Below, in pieces: positions 6,802-15,302 of a stretch of 38,411 bases of DNA. The stretch is from Moritella sp. GTDB lineage: Bacteria > Pseudomonadota > Gammaproteobacteria > Enterobacterales > Moritellaceae. Position 1 is the stretch's first letter. Each line of letters opens with the position of its first letter. Made by a program: the position numbers and the translations under genes. The notes under the pieces are model-generated. The model saw only the letters and a program-made list of their open reading frames with translations, did not search any database and was not told the DNA's origin. The stretch spans positions 1 through 38,411 of the forward strand of contig NZ_JABSQR010000042.1 of the NCBI RefSeq assembly GCF_013215705.1, read 5' to 3'.

Positions 6802-7671
6802 TCATAACTGCGAGATTTTATACCCAGCCGCTTCTAGTCGCTGTAACAAACCATCTTTACCAACCAAATGTAGTGTTCCGACCAGGATTAATTCCGTCTG
6901 TTGATTACTAAACATGGCTTCAATTTGTGGTAGCCAGTTGTTATTACGCTGTACTAATAGTGATTGATAGATGTCGGGAAAACCTTTAATCAAAGGCGTG
7001 ATTGCAAGATCAACCAATGCTTGGGGATCACCATTACGCCATGCCACTTTCATTTCTTGCATAAATGTTGGCAGTGTTTTCAAATCTTCTAAACTGTAGC
7101 GGATCAAGGCATCCTCTTTGCCTTTACCCATACTGGCAATAAACGCCAGTTGTTCCTCAACAGTTTCTAACTTACCTAAGGGTTTAGCATCTGCTATGGC
7201 CTTATCGTTATAGTACTTATCAACACCCATACCAGTAAAATTGAGACGCTGTAATTCAATCATGGTTAACATTAACGAGATCATACTCGGTTTAAAGTTA
7301 TTAATAGCCTGCATACCAATACCGCGAGACTCGCAATATGCAGTTAACAGTTTATATGTTTCAGGCGTTAAATTTTGCGTTAAATTTTGGCCTTCAGAAT
7401 AACTAAGCTGGCGTAGCATCGCTTGCTGGAATTGAGGGCTTTCTAATTTAGCCATATCAGTTTCAAATACCAAGGTATCAGCCAATGCATATGCTTGGTC
7501 AAACTCGGCTGGTAACGGGTAATCATCGGCCATTAAGACATGCACCGTCCCACCCAGATATACACTTGATTTGCCGTTATTCACTTTCCATACCGATGAT
7601 GTCGCATGCACGCTATTAGCCACACCGAAAATAAGCATAGAAAATACATACCATAATTTAACTATTTTCAT
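6802..7671 (-). CDS. TraB/GumN family protein, exported
   Basis: 289 residues with a signal peptide (MKIVKLWYVFSMLIFGV, probable cleavage after VHA at about residue 23). The mature part opens VWKVNNGKSSVYLGGTVHVL, the first TraB/GumN motif (GTxH). It continues with DTLVFETDMA and ends with LILVGTLHLVGKDGLLQRL, the second conserved GTxHLxG block. The family adopts a metal-binding fold related to Tiki-type metalloproteases; its bacterial role is unclear. Length and motif order are typical. AGAGG lies five to nine bases before the ATG. The gene is followed by open spacer and is probably monocistronic. Confidence 0.85.
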   Translation of the reverse strand: MKIVKLWYVFSMLIFGVANSVHATSSVWKVNNGKSSVYLGGTVHVLMADDYPLPAEFDQAYALADTLVFETDMAKLESPQFQQAMLRQLSYSEGQNLTQNLTPETYKLLTAYCESRGIGMQAINNFKPSMISLMLTMIELQRLNFTGMGVDKYYNDKAIADAKPLGKLETVEEQLAFIASMGKGKEDALIRYSLEDLKTLPTFMQEMKVAWRNGDPQALVDLAITPLIKGFPDIYQSLLVQRNNNWLPQIEAMFSNQQTELILVGTLHLVGKDGLLQRLEAAGYKISQL

Positions 7672-7736
7672 TAAAGCCTCTACTTTATTTTACAACGTGG
7701 TTATAGTCATGATGATAAGTATCAGTATTGTACAAC

Positions 7737-8471
7737 TTAATCTTTATTCAGCCTAACTGGTTTCGTCGACATCAAAGGTTTTATCAACGACAAGAAAAAT
7801 GCAGCGGATATCACCGATGAACCGAACATCATGCACATGATCATTATCTGATAACGCACAGCAATAAACGGCGAAACGCCAGAAAGTATCTGCCCTGTCA
7901 TCATGCCAGGCAAAGATACTAATCCGACAGCAAACAATGCATTGATGATCGGAATTAACGAGGCTCTTAGCGCAATACGACGTGCGATAAGATAATCTTC
8001 TCCTCGCCGCATTTCGGCATGTAAACGCTCTGCGGATAAGCTGACACTGTTCATTGCATTCGCAAATGCCATTCCCGCGAGTGGCACCATATATTGGGGG
8101 TTATACCAAGGGTCTAGGCCAAGTACACCCACGCTCATAATAAACAAGGTAAAACCGCCGCCTAAGATCACCGCGGCTAACGCATATTTATACATTTTCC
8201 AGCGTTGGTCTGGCACCGCGCCTAAAGCAATCCAACTGGAGGCAATCACCATAATTAGCAATACACCAACGACAATGCCGGCACTATGTGACTCAAAGAT
8301 ATAAGATAAAAAATAACCAATTAATAACAGCTGGATCAACATACGAGATAAAGCATACAAACCATTTTTAATCGGTAATCGCCATTGCAATAAGATCGCC
8401 AACGCCACTAAGACGGGAATAAATGCAAACGCTAAATGGCTAAACGAGATCACCTGCACAGCATTATTCAC
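7737..8471 (-). CDS. fetB: FetB-like (UPF0014) ABC permease, without its ATPase partner
   Basis: A 244-residue inner-membrane protein with about six to seven helices. It matches the FetB/YbbM family: LPIKNGLYALSRMLIQLLLIGY near the start, the central block YMVPLAGMAFANAMNSVSLSAERL, RRGEDYLIARRIALRAS, and LVSLPGMMTGQILSG-SPFIAVRYQI. In E. coli FetA (ATPase) and FetB act together in iron export linked to peroxide resistance. No fetA lies next to this gene, so the ATPase must be elsewhere or the permease has another partner. The start is GTG at 8471, three bases after the stop of the Crp/Fnr-type gene, so translation is coupled to that regulator. Confidence 0.85.
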   Translation of the reverse strand: MNNAVQVISFSHLAFAFIPVLVALAILLQWRLPIKNGLYALSRMLIQLLLIGYFLSYIFESHSAGIVVGVLLIMVIASSWIALGAVPDQRWKMYKYALAAVILGGGFTLFIMSVGVLGLDPWYNPQYMVPLAGMAFANAMNSVSLSAERLHAEMRRGEDYLIARRIALRASLIPIINALFAVGLVSLPGMMTGQILSGVSPFIAVRYQIMIMCMMFGSSVISAAFFLSLIKPLMSTKPVRLNKD

Positions 8472-8474
8472 AAC

Positions 8475-9215
8475 CTACTCACCCGGTACGAATTGCACAG
8501 GAATATTACCCGTCACTGATTGTACTGGAATATCCGACGCTGCATATAACGCGTCAATATCCATAATACGAATAAGCCCTTTTCGCTCTTCTATTAAACC
8601 TTCTTTGGTCATTTTTTTAAGCAAGCGAGAGAACGTTTCGGGTTGAATGGACAATAATGATGCGAGCGTACGTTTTGATATATCCAGCTCAATGATACCT
8701 TCATTACTGTTGTTATCTTGTAGGTTTTTTAATAGGAATAATAGTAAGCGGTTTTTAGCATTTTCAACCGACAGCATCTCAATTTCATTCAGATCATGGT
8801 GTAAACGAATACTCATATTCGCCATAATTGCGATGCCAGCTTCAGGATTAATCTTGAGTATCTTTAAGTATGTTTCATTATCAATCGCAATTAGGTCACT
8901 TTCCGATACGGCCTGTGCGGCAACCGGATAAAATGGCTTATTATTAAACATTAATGCTTCAGCAAAGGTATTGCCTTGACGCATTACTTCAACCACTTTT
9001 TCTTGGCCACTTGGGCTAGTACGATAGAGTTTAAGGTGTCCGCGTAACACGAGGTAAAATCGATTGGCTTCATCACCTTGGTGAAACACGTTCTCTAATG
9101 GTTCAACTTTAAATGTTTTTGCTGTAGCAAATAACTGTTTAAATTCAGCGTCAGTGAGGGCCGAAAACAGGTGATGAGTTGATACTATATCAATGATATG
9201 ACTGTCGGTGATCAT
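8475..9215 (-). CDS. Cysteine-free Crp/Fnr family transcriptional regulator (FNR-type DNA specificity)
   Basis: A 246-residue regulator with a cyclic-nucleotide-binding-like beta roll (about 15-125), a long dimer helix (LNEIEMLSVENAKNRLLLFLL) and a winged helix. The recognition helix reads IQPETFSRLLKKM. Its E-x-x-S-R is the FNR/DNR pattern that reads TTGAT half-sites. There is no cysteine in the protein, so it cannot carry the FNR iron-sulfur cluster; a heme/NO-sensing DNR-like or cluster-free role is likely. ATG at 9215 is chosen because AAGGT lies upstream and homology begins there; an upstream ATG at 9287 adds 24 unmatched residues. The C-terminus has a nine-residue near-repeat (IPVQSVTGN / IPVQFVPGE). 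It is coupled to fetB and has an FNR-type box in its own upstream region. Confidence 0.85.
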   Translation of the reverse strand: MITDSHIIDIVSTHHLFSALTDAEFKQLFATAKTFKVEPLENVFHQGDEANRFYLVLRGHLKLYRTSPSGQEKVVEVMRQGNTFAEALMFNNKPFYPVAAQAVSESDLIAIDNETYLKILKINPEAGIAIMANMSIRLHHDLNEIEMLSVENAKNRLLLFLLKNLQDNNSNEGIIELDISKRTLASLLSIQPETFSRLLKKMTKEGLIEERKGLIRIMDIDALYAASDIPVQSVTGNIPVQFVPGE

Positions 9216-9273
9216 GAAATTAGACCTTAAAATGCGGATGTTATCAGCATATATGGAAGATAGCGTTAAACAA

Positions 9274-9287
9274 ATGATACGAATCAA
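9274..9287. promoter_or_regulatory. FNR-type box between the Crp/Fnr gene and uraA
   Basis: ATGATACGAATCAA matches the FNR consensus TTGAT-N4-ATCAA with one mismatch (first base). It lies 59 bases upstream of the regulator start and in the shared divergent region with the uracil permease. The E-x-x-S-R recognition helix of the adjacent regulator predicts just this kind of site, so autoregulation and possibly uraA control are inferred. Confidence 0.55.
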
Positions 9288-9459
9288 TATAATGCCACGA
9301 TTCAGGTTTTAAACAAGCGCACTTATAGCGATAATCAATCACGTAACAATGTCTAATTTGACTCATGGCCTAAAAAGTAGCGGTTTATCTATTTTTAATA
9401 TGAATATTAATCCTTTTGTGCTACCTTCCAGCGGTTTGTTCACAAATGGAGAAAAAACA

Positions 9460-10713
9460 ATGCAAGTTTTGCTCGGTCTACAAATGCTTTTTGTCGCATT
9501 TGGTGCCCTCGTACTGGTTCCACTGCTTACTGGCTTGGATCCAAATGTCGCTCTTTTCGGTGCTGGTCTCGGTACCTTGGTTTTTCAAATTATCACTAAA
9601 CGTTCTGTCCCTGTCTTTCTTGCTTCCTCTTTTGCCTTTATTGCACCGATCATGTTCGGCGTGCAAACTTGGGGTATTGCCAGCACGATGGGTGGTTTAA
9701 TGGCGGCCGGTTTTACTTATGTATTATTGTCAGCGGTGATTAAATTTCGCGGTGTTAGTATCATTCATAAGTTACTGCCTCCGGTCGTTGTTGGTCCTGT
9801 GATCATGGTTATTGGTCTAGGCTTATCCCCTGTTGCAGTGAATATGGCAATGGGCAAAACGGGTGACGGAGCAATACAGTTAATTGATAACGAAGTTGCC
9901 ATTATCATTGCAGCTATCTCATTATTCACCACTATTGCGGTAAGTGTTTTTGGTAAAGGTTTGCTTAAACTTATGCCAATTATGGCCGGTATTGTGGCTG
10001 GTTACATAGCAAGTTTGGCTTATGGCATTATTGATTTTACGCCTGTTGCTCAAGCAAGCTGGTTATCACTGCCAAACTTTACTTACCCAGAATTTAACAT
10101 CAATGCGATATTGTTTATGATCCCGGTTGCATTAGCCCCTGCGATTGAACATGTTGGTGACATTCTCGCTATCTCTAATGCGACAGGTAAAGACTACCTT
10201 AAAAAACCCGGTTTGCATCGTACCCTTGCTGGTGACGGGCTGGCGACAATGGCAGCGTCTATGTTTGGTGCGCCACCAAATACCACCTACAGTGAAGTAA
10301 CAGGTGCAGTGATACTAACCAAAGCATTCAACCCTGTCATCATGACATGGGCAGCGGTGATCGCAATCGTGTTGGCTTTTGTGGGTAAACTCGGGGCATT
10401 GCTGCAAACCTTCCCGGTACCAGTAATGGGTGGCATCATGATCTTACTGTTCGGTACAATCGCAACAGTCGGTCTTAATACCCTTATTACTAACCGTGTC
10501 GATCTACACAAATCTCGCAACTTAATCATTGTTGCGGTGACATTAGTATTCGGTATTGGTGGGATGGCATTTGGTATTGGCGATTTCAGCCTTCAAGGTG
10601 TAAGTCTATGCGGTATTGTGGCTATCATTCTGAACTTAGTATTACCACAGGACTTAGGTGATAACCATGTTGTTGATAATGTTGAAGTAAACTCAGATAT
10701 TAACACTAAGTGA
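9460..10713 (+). CDS. uraA: NCS2 family uracil/xanthine permease (UraA-like)
   Basis: A nucleobase:cation symporter with about 14 membrane segments. Blocks shared with E. coli UraA include LQMLFVAFGALVLVPLL (TM1), VFLASSFAFIAPIM, LPPVVVGPVIMVIGL, the substrate-site region AIEHVGD (Glu of TM8), PGLHRTLAGDGLATM, FGAPPNTTYSE (Glu of TM10) and VPVMGGIMILLFG. I chose ATG at 9460 because GGAG lies eight bases upstream, giving 417 residues close to UraA's 429. The frame opens further at ATG 9349, adding 37 residues with no family match and no ribosome site; that start remains possible. No pyrimidine gene is adjacent. The upstream region is shared with the Crp/Fnr-type gene and contains its FNR-type box. 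Confidence 0.85.
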   Translation: MQVLLGLQMLFVAFGALVLVPLLTGLDPNVALFGAGLGTLVFQIITKRSVPVFLASSFAFIAPIMFGVQTWGIASTMGGLMAAGFTYVLLSAVIKFRGVSIIHKLLPPVVVGPVIMVIGLGLSPVAVNMAMGKTGDGAIQLIDNEVAIIIAAISLFTTIAVSVFGKGLLKLMPIMAGIVAGYIASLAYGIIDFTPVAQASWLSLPNFTYPEFNINAILFMIPVALAPAIEHVGDILAISNATGKDYLKKPGLHRTLAGDGLATMAASMFGAPPNTTYSEVTGAVILTKAFNPVIMTWAAVIAIVLAFVGKLGALLQTFPVPVMGGIMILLFGTIATVGLNTLITNRVDLHKSRNLIIVAVTLVFGIGGMAFGIGDFSLQGVSLCGIVAIILNLVLPQDLGDNHVVDNVEVNSDINTK

Positions 10714-10739
10714 TCAGGCTTCTGACTAGGTAAATAAAT

Positions 10740-10778
10740 AACAAGTTATAACGGATAATGTATCGGTTATAACTTGTT
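10740..10778. terminator. Long inverted repeat between convergent genes
   Basis: AACAAGTTATAAC (10740-10752) and GTTATAACTTGTT (10766-10778) form a 13-bp perfect stem, with further pairing inside the loop (GATA/TATC). It lies between the convergent uraA and GNAT genes. The tail is only TAATT, so it may terminate weakly in both directions. Confidence 0.6.
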
Positions 10779-10787
10779 AATTCATTA

Positions 10788-11351
10788 TTATGCCGCAACC
10801 GATTTTGACGTATCGTAAACCAACTCATAATAATGATTATTATTATATTCAAACTCTTGAATAACGGTTAACCCTAATTTTTTAGTGTGCGCCGCATAGG
10901 ATCGTGGATTAATCTTGTTAATAAAGGTCACTAAAATAGGGTAACGCTTCGCCATACGCTCTCTAGAAAAATCAAACATAGTTTCTAATGCCCCCGAACC
11001 ACGGATACTTTTATCAATACAAACTGGACCATATTGATAAGAATTATCGGTTGTCAGTGGCTGACCTAAATATTCTAAATTAGATAAACCTTTCACCATA
11101 TGCGCAAACATTGGCCAATTAGACCAAAACGTCCAAGATGCAGCCATCACATAAGCAACAACCTTACCGTCTTTACGCGCAATAAACAGCCCACTTTCTT
11201 CAGTAATTAAACGTGTTAATTCTTCCTTGGTAAACGGCGTAGTAACAAAACCATCGGCTTTGTCTTCAGCTGCAATTGAATCTACTTGGTATTTATAATG
11301 AAGTGTTAAAGTATCTTCAATATCACTTAATTCGGCCACTTTTAATTGCAT
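10788..11351 (-). CDS. GNAT family N-acetyltransferase
   Basis: 187 residues. The N-terminus LKVAELSDIEDTLTLHYKY is a GNAT opening (LxxAxxxDI). The middle has GLFIARKDGKVVAYVMAAS (strands 2-4), and YQYGPVCIDKSIRGSGALETM is the acetyl-CoA motif A, with RGSGA in place of the usual RGxGxG. The tail FINKINPRSYAAHTKKLGL matches the N-x-x-S-x-x-x-(Y/H)-x-K-x-G-(F/L) motif B. Substrate unknown. AAGGA lies about eight bases upstream of the ATG. It is on the same strand as the GFA and dodecin genes, 91 bases downstream of GFA, so could be a distal member of that unit. Confidence 0.85.
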   Translation of the reverse strand: MQLKVAELSDIEDTLTLHYKYQVDSIAAEDKADGFVTTPFTKEELTRLITEESGLFIARKDGKVVAYVMAASWTFWSNWPMFAHMVKGLSNLEYLGQPLTTDNSYQYGPVCIDKSIRGSGALETMFDFSRERMAKRYPILVTFINKINPRSYAAHTKKLGLTVIQEFEYNNNHYYELVYDTSKSVAA

Positions 11352-11442
11352 GCTACGCTTCCTTTGTTATACCTAAGTTACTTCAAAATGCACAATCAGC
11401 GAATATAACACTATCCTTATAATGTGATCCCGCGATAAACTC

Positions 11443-11859
11443 TTACGTTGGAAATCCAGCAAACGTTGGAGCAGCTAAAGCAGCGTCATACCAAGCCGCC
11501 CGTTCATGCCAAAATATATTGTCTTGCGGTGCAACGTTAAGCACAGTATCTTCGTCTAGATCCAATGAACCCGCAGGTACGATTAAGGTTTTACCTTTAT
11601 TGACTAAATACGGTAATCCGATGCCACATTCGGTGCAAAATACGCGCACGAAATGACGGTCAGGATAATCGAAACGCTTGGTTTTATCCGTGCCTGCCAA
11701 CCACGTAATGTGGCTGGCTTTGCAGAATAAATTCGATGCATGCGCAGAGCCAGTAATCTTTTGGCACTGCTGACAATGACACAAATGAAATTGGCTAAAA
11801 TCATTGCTCACTTCAAATTTAACCGCGCCACATAAGCAGCCCCCAGTTATTTTATTCAT
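11443..11859 (-). CDS. GFA family protein (CENP-V/GFA zinc-binding)
   Basis: 138 residues with the GFA cysteine pattern: GGCLCGAVKFEV (C8, C10), HLCHCQQCQKITGSAHAS (C27, C29, C32), and FCTECGIGLP (C75, C78). These bind structural and catalytic zinc in glutathione-dependent formaldehyde-activating-like proteins. Most small members have no proven formaldehyde activity, so I give only the family. A ribosome site AAGGA precedes the ATG. The gene starts 18 bases after the dodecin gene on the same strand, suggesting co-transcription. Confidence 0.9.
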   Translation of the reverse strand: MNKITGGCLCGAVKFEVSNDFSQFHLCHCQQCQKITGSAHASNLFCKASHITWLAGTDKTKRFDYPDRHFVRVFCTECGIGLPYLVNKGKTLIVPAGSLDLDEDTVLNVAPQDNIFWHERAAWYDAALAAPTFAGFPT

Positions 11860-11877
11860 CGTTTACGTCCTTATAAT

Positions 11878-12093
11878 TTAACTATCTCCGATACGGAAAC
11901 CTATTTTCAGTGTCACTTGAAAGTGTCCAACCGCACCATCAACAATGTGTCCGCGAGTTTCAGTCACTTCAAACCAATCCATATTTTTTACCGTTTTATT
12001 ACACTCTGCAAGCGCATTCTGAATCGCTTCTTCAATACTTGTTTTCGATGAACCAACCATTTCAATCTTTTTGTACGTATGATGATTTGACAT
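11878..12093 (-). CDS. Dodecin, flavin-binding storage/buffer protein
   Basis: A 71-residue protein with the complete dodecin pattern: YKKIEMVGSSKTSIEEAIQNAL, then W40 in NMDWFEV (the residue that stacks on flavin), ETRGHI, and GHFQVTLKIGFRI. Dodecins form dodecamers that store or buffer FMN/riboflavin in the cytoplasm. A GGAG ribosome site precedes the ATG. It is the first gene of a probable dodecin-GFA unit. Confidence 0.93.
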   Translation of the reverse strand: MSNHHTYKKIEMVGSSKTSIEEAIQNALAECNKTVKNMDWFEVTETRGHIVDGAVGHFQVTLKIGFRIGDS

Positions 12094-12253
12094 AACTCAC
12101 TCCAATTAATCATAAAACAACCTAAGTGTAAATATAGCTCGGTATTTATATTTTATATCAGCATTACTAAATTAGAGTTATTTATGGCTTTGGGTATAAG
12201 CGCTCAAATTCATCATTTCAGTATTGCTATACTAATAAAAACAAGGAGGTTAC

Positions 12254-12976
12254 ATGTTCAAGTCATTAAATAAATTATTTACTAAAGCTGTATATGCACC
12301 GATCATCATTGCACAAGGCCGCTATGTAAAAAAAGTTACACCAAAACTGCCTGAGGCTGCCGGAGCACGCTCTGGGAAAACAGGCTCAGGACAAAAAATA
12401 AGGCTACTCATTGTTGGGGATTCTGCTGCAGCGGGCGTTGGCGTCGACAATCAAGCGCAAGCGTTAACGGGAAACTTAGTTTCTGCATTAGCTGACAGCT
12501 ACCAAGTTGAATGGCAATTATTGGCGAAATCAGGTTATACCACATTAGACAGTCTAAAAATGATATCAGAGCAACCTAAACAAACTTTCGATATTATCGT
12601 CACCTCACTAGGTGTTAATGATGTCACAGGGTCGTTACTGGCCGCCACTTGGCTAACACAACAACAAAATTTAATAACGCTATTACGTAAACAATTTAGT
12701 TGCCAGCAAATTCTTATCACACAAGTCCCACCAATGGGACAATTCTCAGCACTACCACAACCATTACGACGTTATTTAGGCGCAAGAGCCGCTCAGTTTA
12801 ATCGTAAACTAGCGACCCTAATTGAAAGCCAAAGTGATTGCCAATTAATTGATTTCAATGCTGAATTAAATGCTAAAGATATGGCTAAGGATGGTTTTCA
12901 CCCGGGGCCCATCATTTACCAACACTGGGCTGAAATTGTTGCCGATAAAATTAAATCACAACACAATTACAAATAA
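12254..12976 (+). CDS. SGNH/GDSL-type esterase/lipase
   Basis: 240 residues. The SGNH blocks are visible: block I LLIVGDSAAAGVG with nucleophile S57, block II Gly in AKSGYTT (G94), block III SLGVNDVTGS (N122), and block V DGFHPG with the Asp/His pair of the triad. There is no signal peptide; the N-terminal 40 residues are basic and weakly hydrophobic. The substrate (lipid, acyl ester or carbohydrate acetyl group) cannot be told. A perfect AAGGAGGT ribosome site precedes the ATG. The gene is alone and closed by a strong terminator. Confidence 0.87.
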   Translation: MFKSLNKLFTKAVYAPIIIAQGRYVKKVTPKLPEAAGARSGKTGSGQKIRLLIVGDSAAAGVGVDNQAQALTGNLVSALADSYQVEWQLLAKSGYTTLDSLKMISEQPKQTFDIIVTSLGVNDVTGSLLAATWLTQQQNLITLLRKQFSCQQILITQVPPMGQFSALPQPLRRYLGARAAQFNRKLATLIESQSDCQLIDFNAELNAKDMAKDGFHPGPIIYQHWAEIVADKIKSQHNYK

Positions 12977-12986
12977 TGAAAACAAT

Positions 12987-13012
12987 GAAGCCCTGTATCG
13001 ACAGGGCTTCTT
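12987..13012 (+). terminator. Terminator of the SGNH hydrolase gene
   Basis: GAAGCCCTGT (12987-12996) pairs perfectly with ACAGGGCTTC (13001-13010) around loop ATCG, then TT. A 10-bp GC-rich stem 11 bases after the stop. Confidence 0.8.
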
Positions 13013-13088
13013 AACTTATTATCATGACTCGATATTAACTAAACAGATCTCGCCTGTTATACCAATTTCATTAAATAAGTGATTGGTG

Positions 13089-14387
13089 TTACTCATAATA
13101 AGCATCGGGGCGCGCACCGTCATAATAACGATACAATCGAGGCAATACAGTGGCCATTTCTCCTGCTTGCAGCGCATAAGGATTCGTTATTTTGTCACTA
13201 TCTTGAAGGTATTCAGCCATACCAAATAAGTAATGCTGATTGAGTAAATGCCCCCACGCATGTCCGCCTTGCTTTTCGTATACGGCGCCATCAATCTCAA
13301 TAATGTTACCCTCCTCTCTTAATGGTGATAGCACCCCTAATCTCGCAACCAAGTCGAATTGATTAGCAAAGTTTTCAATGTAGGGTAAACCAATCAGTTC
13401 GCCTTTATTATTGGTGGAATGGCAAACATAATTCATCTTGTCGGCACAATTAGCAAACGTGTAAACCTCCAATTTCTTCATCATACTAACCAAATAAGAA
13501 TCCAGTTCAGCATCGCTAAAGGTAACAATAGCGTCCATCCAAAATAGCTCAAATGCCAAGCGTTCCAAATGGTTTAGCTGTAGTGTTAATTTTAGTTCTG
13601 GTGCTTGATGTACCGCTTTAATTTGACTTATACTTTTCTGTAGCGCCCGTAATACATTGGCGGTAATAATAGTGCCTTGAGAATGGCATAACAGCACAAC
13701 TCTATCTTTGGTTGGATCTTTCAGCGCGTCCAACACCGCAACAGTGGCCTTAACCGCTGGTTCTGTCATCGATTGCTCGTCAGTCAGGTTCGGGTTGGTT
13801 TTAAATACTTTACCCGTCACACACTGCATCAGGTCTAATATCGTCGAATCAGTTTGATTGTGCACCACAGTTAACGGTCTTTTGAATAACTGACTCAGTA
13901 ACTCAGAGTTCATCATCGCGACATCTTCATTCGTGGCGATACCATTAACATAGATCCACTGCTCATTAATAAATGAGGTGACGCTCACTAGCGGATCAGC
14001 TTGCTGAAAATAGTTACTCGGTCGCCAAAATAAATTCTGAACAACGGGTGGCAGTAAGGTACGAGTCCAAGGCCCGGGGGCATGCGAGAACGCCGGAACC
14101 AAGGTATCGACTAAGTAGTTAGCTGTCCTTATCGGTCGCCAAAAATCAATAATGTTAAACTCCGAGTCTTTTTTATGTGGTGGGACCCAAGTTCGAATTG
14201 GTCCAAATATAGACTGTGTATAGAGGGGCGGAAAGAAATTCAACGCTTGAAATAGCACCTTAGCGACAATTTCATAATCGTTATATTCTGCGGGTTCATT
14301 AATTTTCAATACTGAATCTATAATCCTTGATATTTGAGGATCTAAATTTTCCTGCTTTACCACGGTATGTTTAATGCTGTCTGGCAT
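13089..14387 (-). CDS. Putative alpha/beta-hydrolase (lipase-like), function unknown
   Basis: 432 residues from ATG at 14387, chosen because AGGAG lies seven bases upstream; an earlier ATG at 14462 lacks a ribosome site. Centrally it has IYVNGIATNEDVAMMNSELLS (opening strand and oxyanion region), then LTVVHNQTDSTILDLMQ, and DRVVLLCHSQGTIITANVLR, a CHSQG nucleophile elbow with S236. The C-terminal part holds the presumed histidine in GGHAWGHLLNQHYL. There is no signal peptide. This organisation resembles large lipase-like serine hydrolases, but I cannot name the substrate. The gene stands alone, convergent with the SGNH hydrolase gene. Confidence 0.65.
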   Translation of the reverse strand: MPDSIKHTVVKQENLDPQISRIIDSVLKINEPAEYNDYEIVAKVLFQALNFFPPLYTQSIFGPIRTWVPPHKKDSEFNIIDFWRPIRTANYLVDTLVPAFSHAPGPWTRTLLPPVVQNLFWRPSNYFQQADPLVSVTSFINEQWIYVNGIATNEDVAMMNSELLSQLFKRPLTVVHNQTDSTILDLMQCVTGKVFKTNPNLTDEQSMTEPAVKATVAVLDALKDPTKDRVVLLCHSQGTIITANVLRALQKSISQIKAVHQAPELKLTLQLNHLERLAFELFWMDAIVTFSDAELDSYLVSMMKKLEVYTFANCADKMNYVCHSTNNKGELIGLPYIENFANQFDLVARLGVLSPLREEGNIIEIDGAVYEKQGGHAWGHLLNQHYLFGMAEYLQDSDKITNPYALQAGEMATVLPRLYRYYDGARPDAYYE

Positions 14388-14797
14388 AATGTGCTCCTTG
14401 CAATCACTTATAAATGTATTAGCACGTACAACATAACCGACGCTATCTGTTCCCATTAACAACTAGATTAATTCACCATTTACGCTAACGGATATTGTTT
14501 ACAGGACCAAGTTATCCAAGATTTTTCTTGTGATATTATAAATTTGTTTAAAGCACTGTGAGCAGCAACTTATATAAAAAGCTAAACTGTGAACTCGGAA
14601 TTGTCATTTATTAAAACGAGCTACTGAGCACATAAATACTGTATATCCCACGACTAAAGACAAAACCGTTACTTTCATGATACAAAGCCTCTACACTCGA
14701 CAGATCATCAAATCACAAAAATAAAAATTAACACACTGATAATTAACAAAAAAATAACTATCGCCTTATAATTTATCATTTAAAAATTAATAAATAC
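14388..14797. other. Intergenic, no supported gene
   Basis: AT-rich divergent spacer between the hydrolase-like gene and sulA. A CTGTATAT at about 14651 looks like one half of a LexA box but has no matching second half. No gene, hairpin or repeat of note is seen up to the sulA promoter. Confidence 0.5.
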
Positions 14798-14853
14798 TTG
14801 CAAATATCACCTTAAAACACTACTGTATGTATAACCACTGGGTATATAAACAG
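14798..14853 (+). promoter_or_regulatory. SOS promoter with two abutting LexA boxes
   Basis: A perfect CTG-N10-CAG box, CTGGGTATATAAACAG, lies at 14838-14853. A second, near-consensus box (CTG-TATGTATAAC-CAC) lies at 14823-14838, sharing one base with the first. A TTGCAA at 14798-14803 is a good -35, and the matching -10 would fall at 14821-14826 inside the first box. The downstream box runs into the ribosome site. Tight SOS repression of the following gene is inferred. Confidence 0.75.
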
Positions 14854-14863
14854 GTAAATGACC

Positions 14864-15229
14864 ATGCAAACTAAATCTATTATGTATAACGCGAACACAA
14901 CTACACACGACTCTGATGTTATGGGTGTAAATAAAAAAATAATAGAAGACAGCCATGGTCAATGGACCGCCATTATTGCACCACCGATGACAATCACAGC
15001 GGCACTGTTATCACAGCATGGCATTAGTGTCGAGAGTGCATTAATCATCCACAAAGCTAAGATCAATAATAAATTCCATACATTGCTAAAAGCAGCCCAG
15101 AGCCCTACGATTTCAACAATCGTAACTTGGGATGACGAGTTAACCTCGGACGAAATATTCCAAGTTAAAGCAACCATGAAAGCCTATAACACTAAGTGTG
15201 TGATACAGAGCAACAAGAAATTACACTAA
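14864..15229 (+). CDS. sulA: SulA-like SOS cell-division inhibitor
   Basis: 121 residues from ATG 14864; ATG 14858 is too close to the AGG of the ribosome site. After a variable N-terminus the core reads WTAIIAPPMTITAALLSQHGI, then SALIIHKAKINNKFHTLLKA and TISTIVTWDDELTSDEIFQVKAT. This follows E. coli SulA, where WQLWLTPQ, the VMQISQL strand, the MVRALRTGNYSVVIGW block and the DDLTEEE segment occur in the same order. SulA blocks FtsZ polymerisation during DNA damage and is removed by Lon. Sequence similarity alone is modest, but two LexA boxes right upstream make the assignment much stronger. In many relatives sulA lies next to lexA; here it does not. Confidence 0.75.
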   Translation: MQTKSIMYNANTTTHDSDVMGVNKKIIEDSHGQWTAIIAPPMTITAALLSQHGISVESALIIHKAKINNKFHTLLKAAQSPTISTIVTWDDELTSDEIFQVKATMKAYNTKCVIQSNKKLH

Positions 15230-15302
15230 TTAAACAAATACTTGCTATATTGAGTTATTAGATCCGTATATTGGATAACGACTAAAAGAGCAAGGACTGC
15301 CA

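Noticed and set aside
9349-9459. N-terminal 37-residue extension of the uracil permease
   Set aside because: No family match and no ribosome site at 9349, whereas GGAG sits eight bases before the ATG at 9460; kept only as an alternative start.
12870-13082. 70-codon frame overlapping the end of the SGNH hydrolase and its terminator
   Set aside because: It reads through a strong terminator hairpin and is an out-of-frame shadow of the hydrolase gene.
14649-14664. Possible further LexA box (CTGTATAT...) upstream of sulA
   Set aside because: The second half-site is missing (no CAG at the N10 spacing); only the two boxes at 14823-14853 are convincing.
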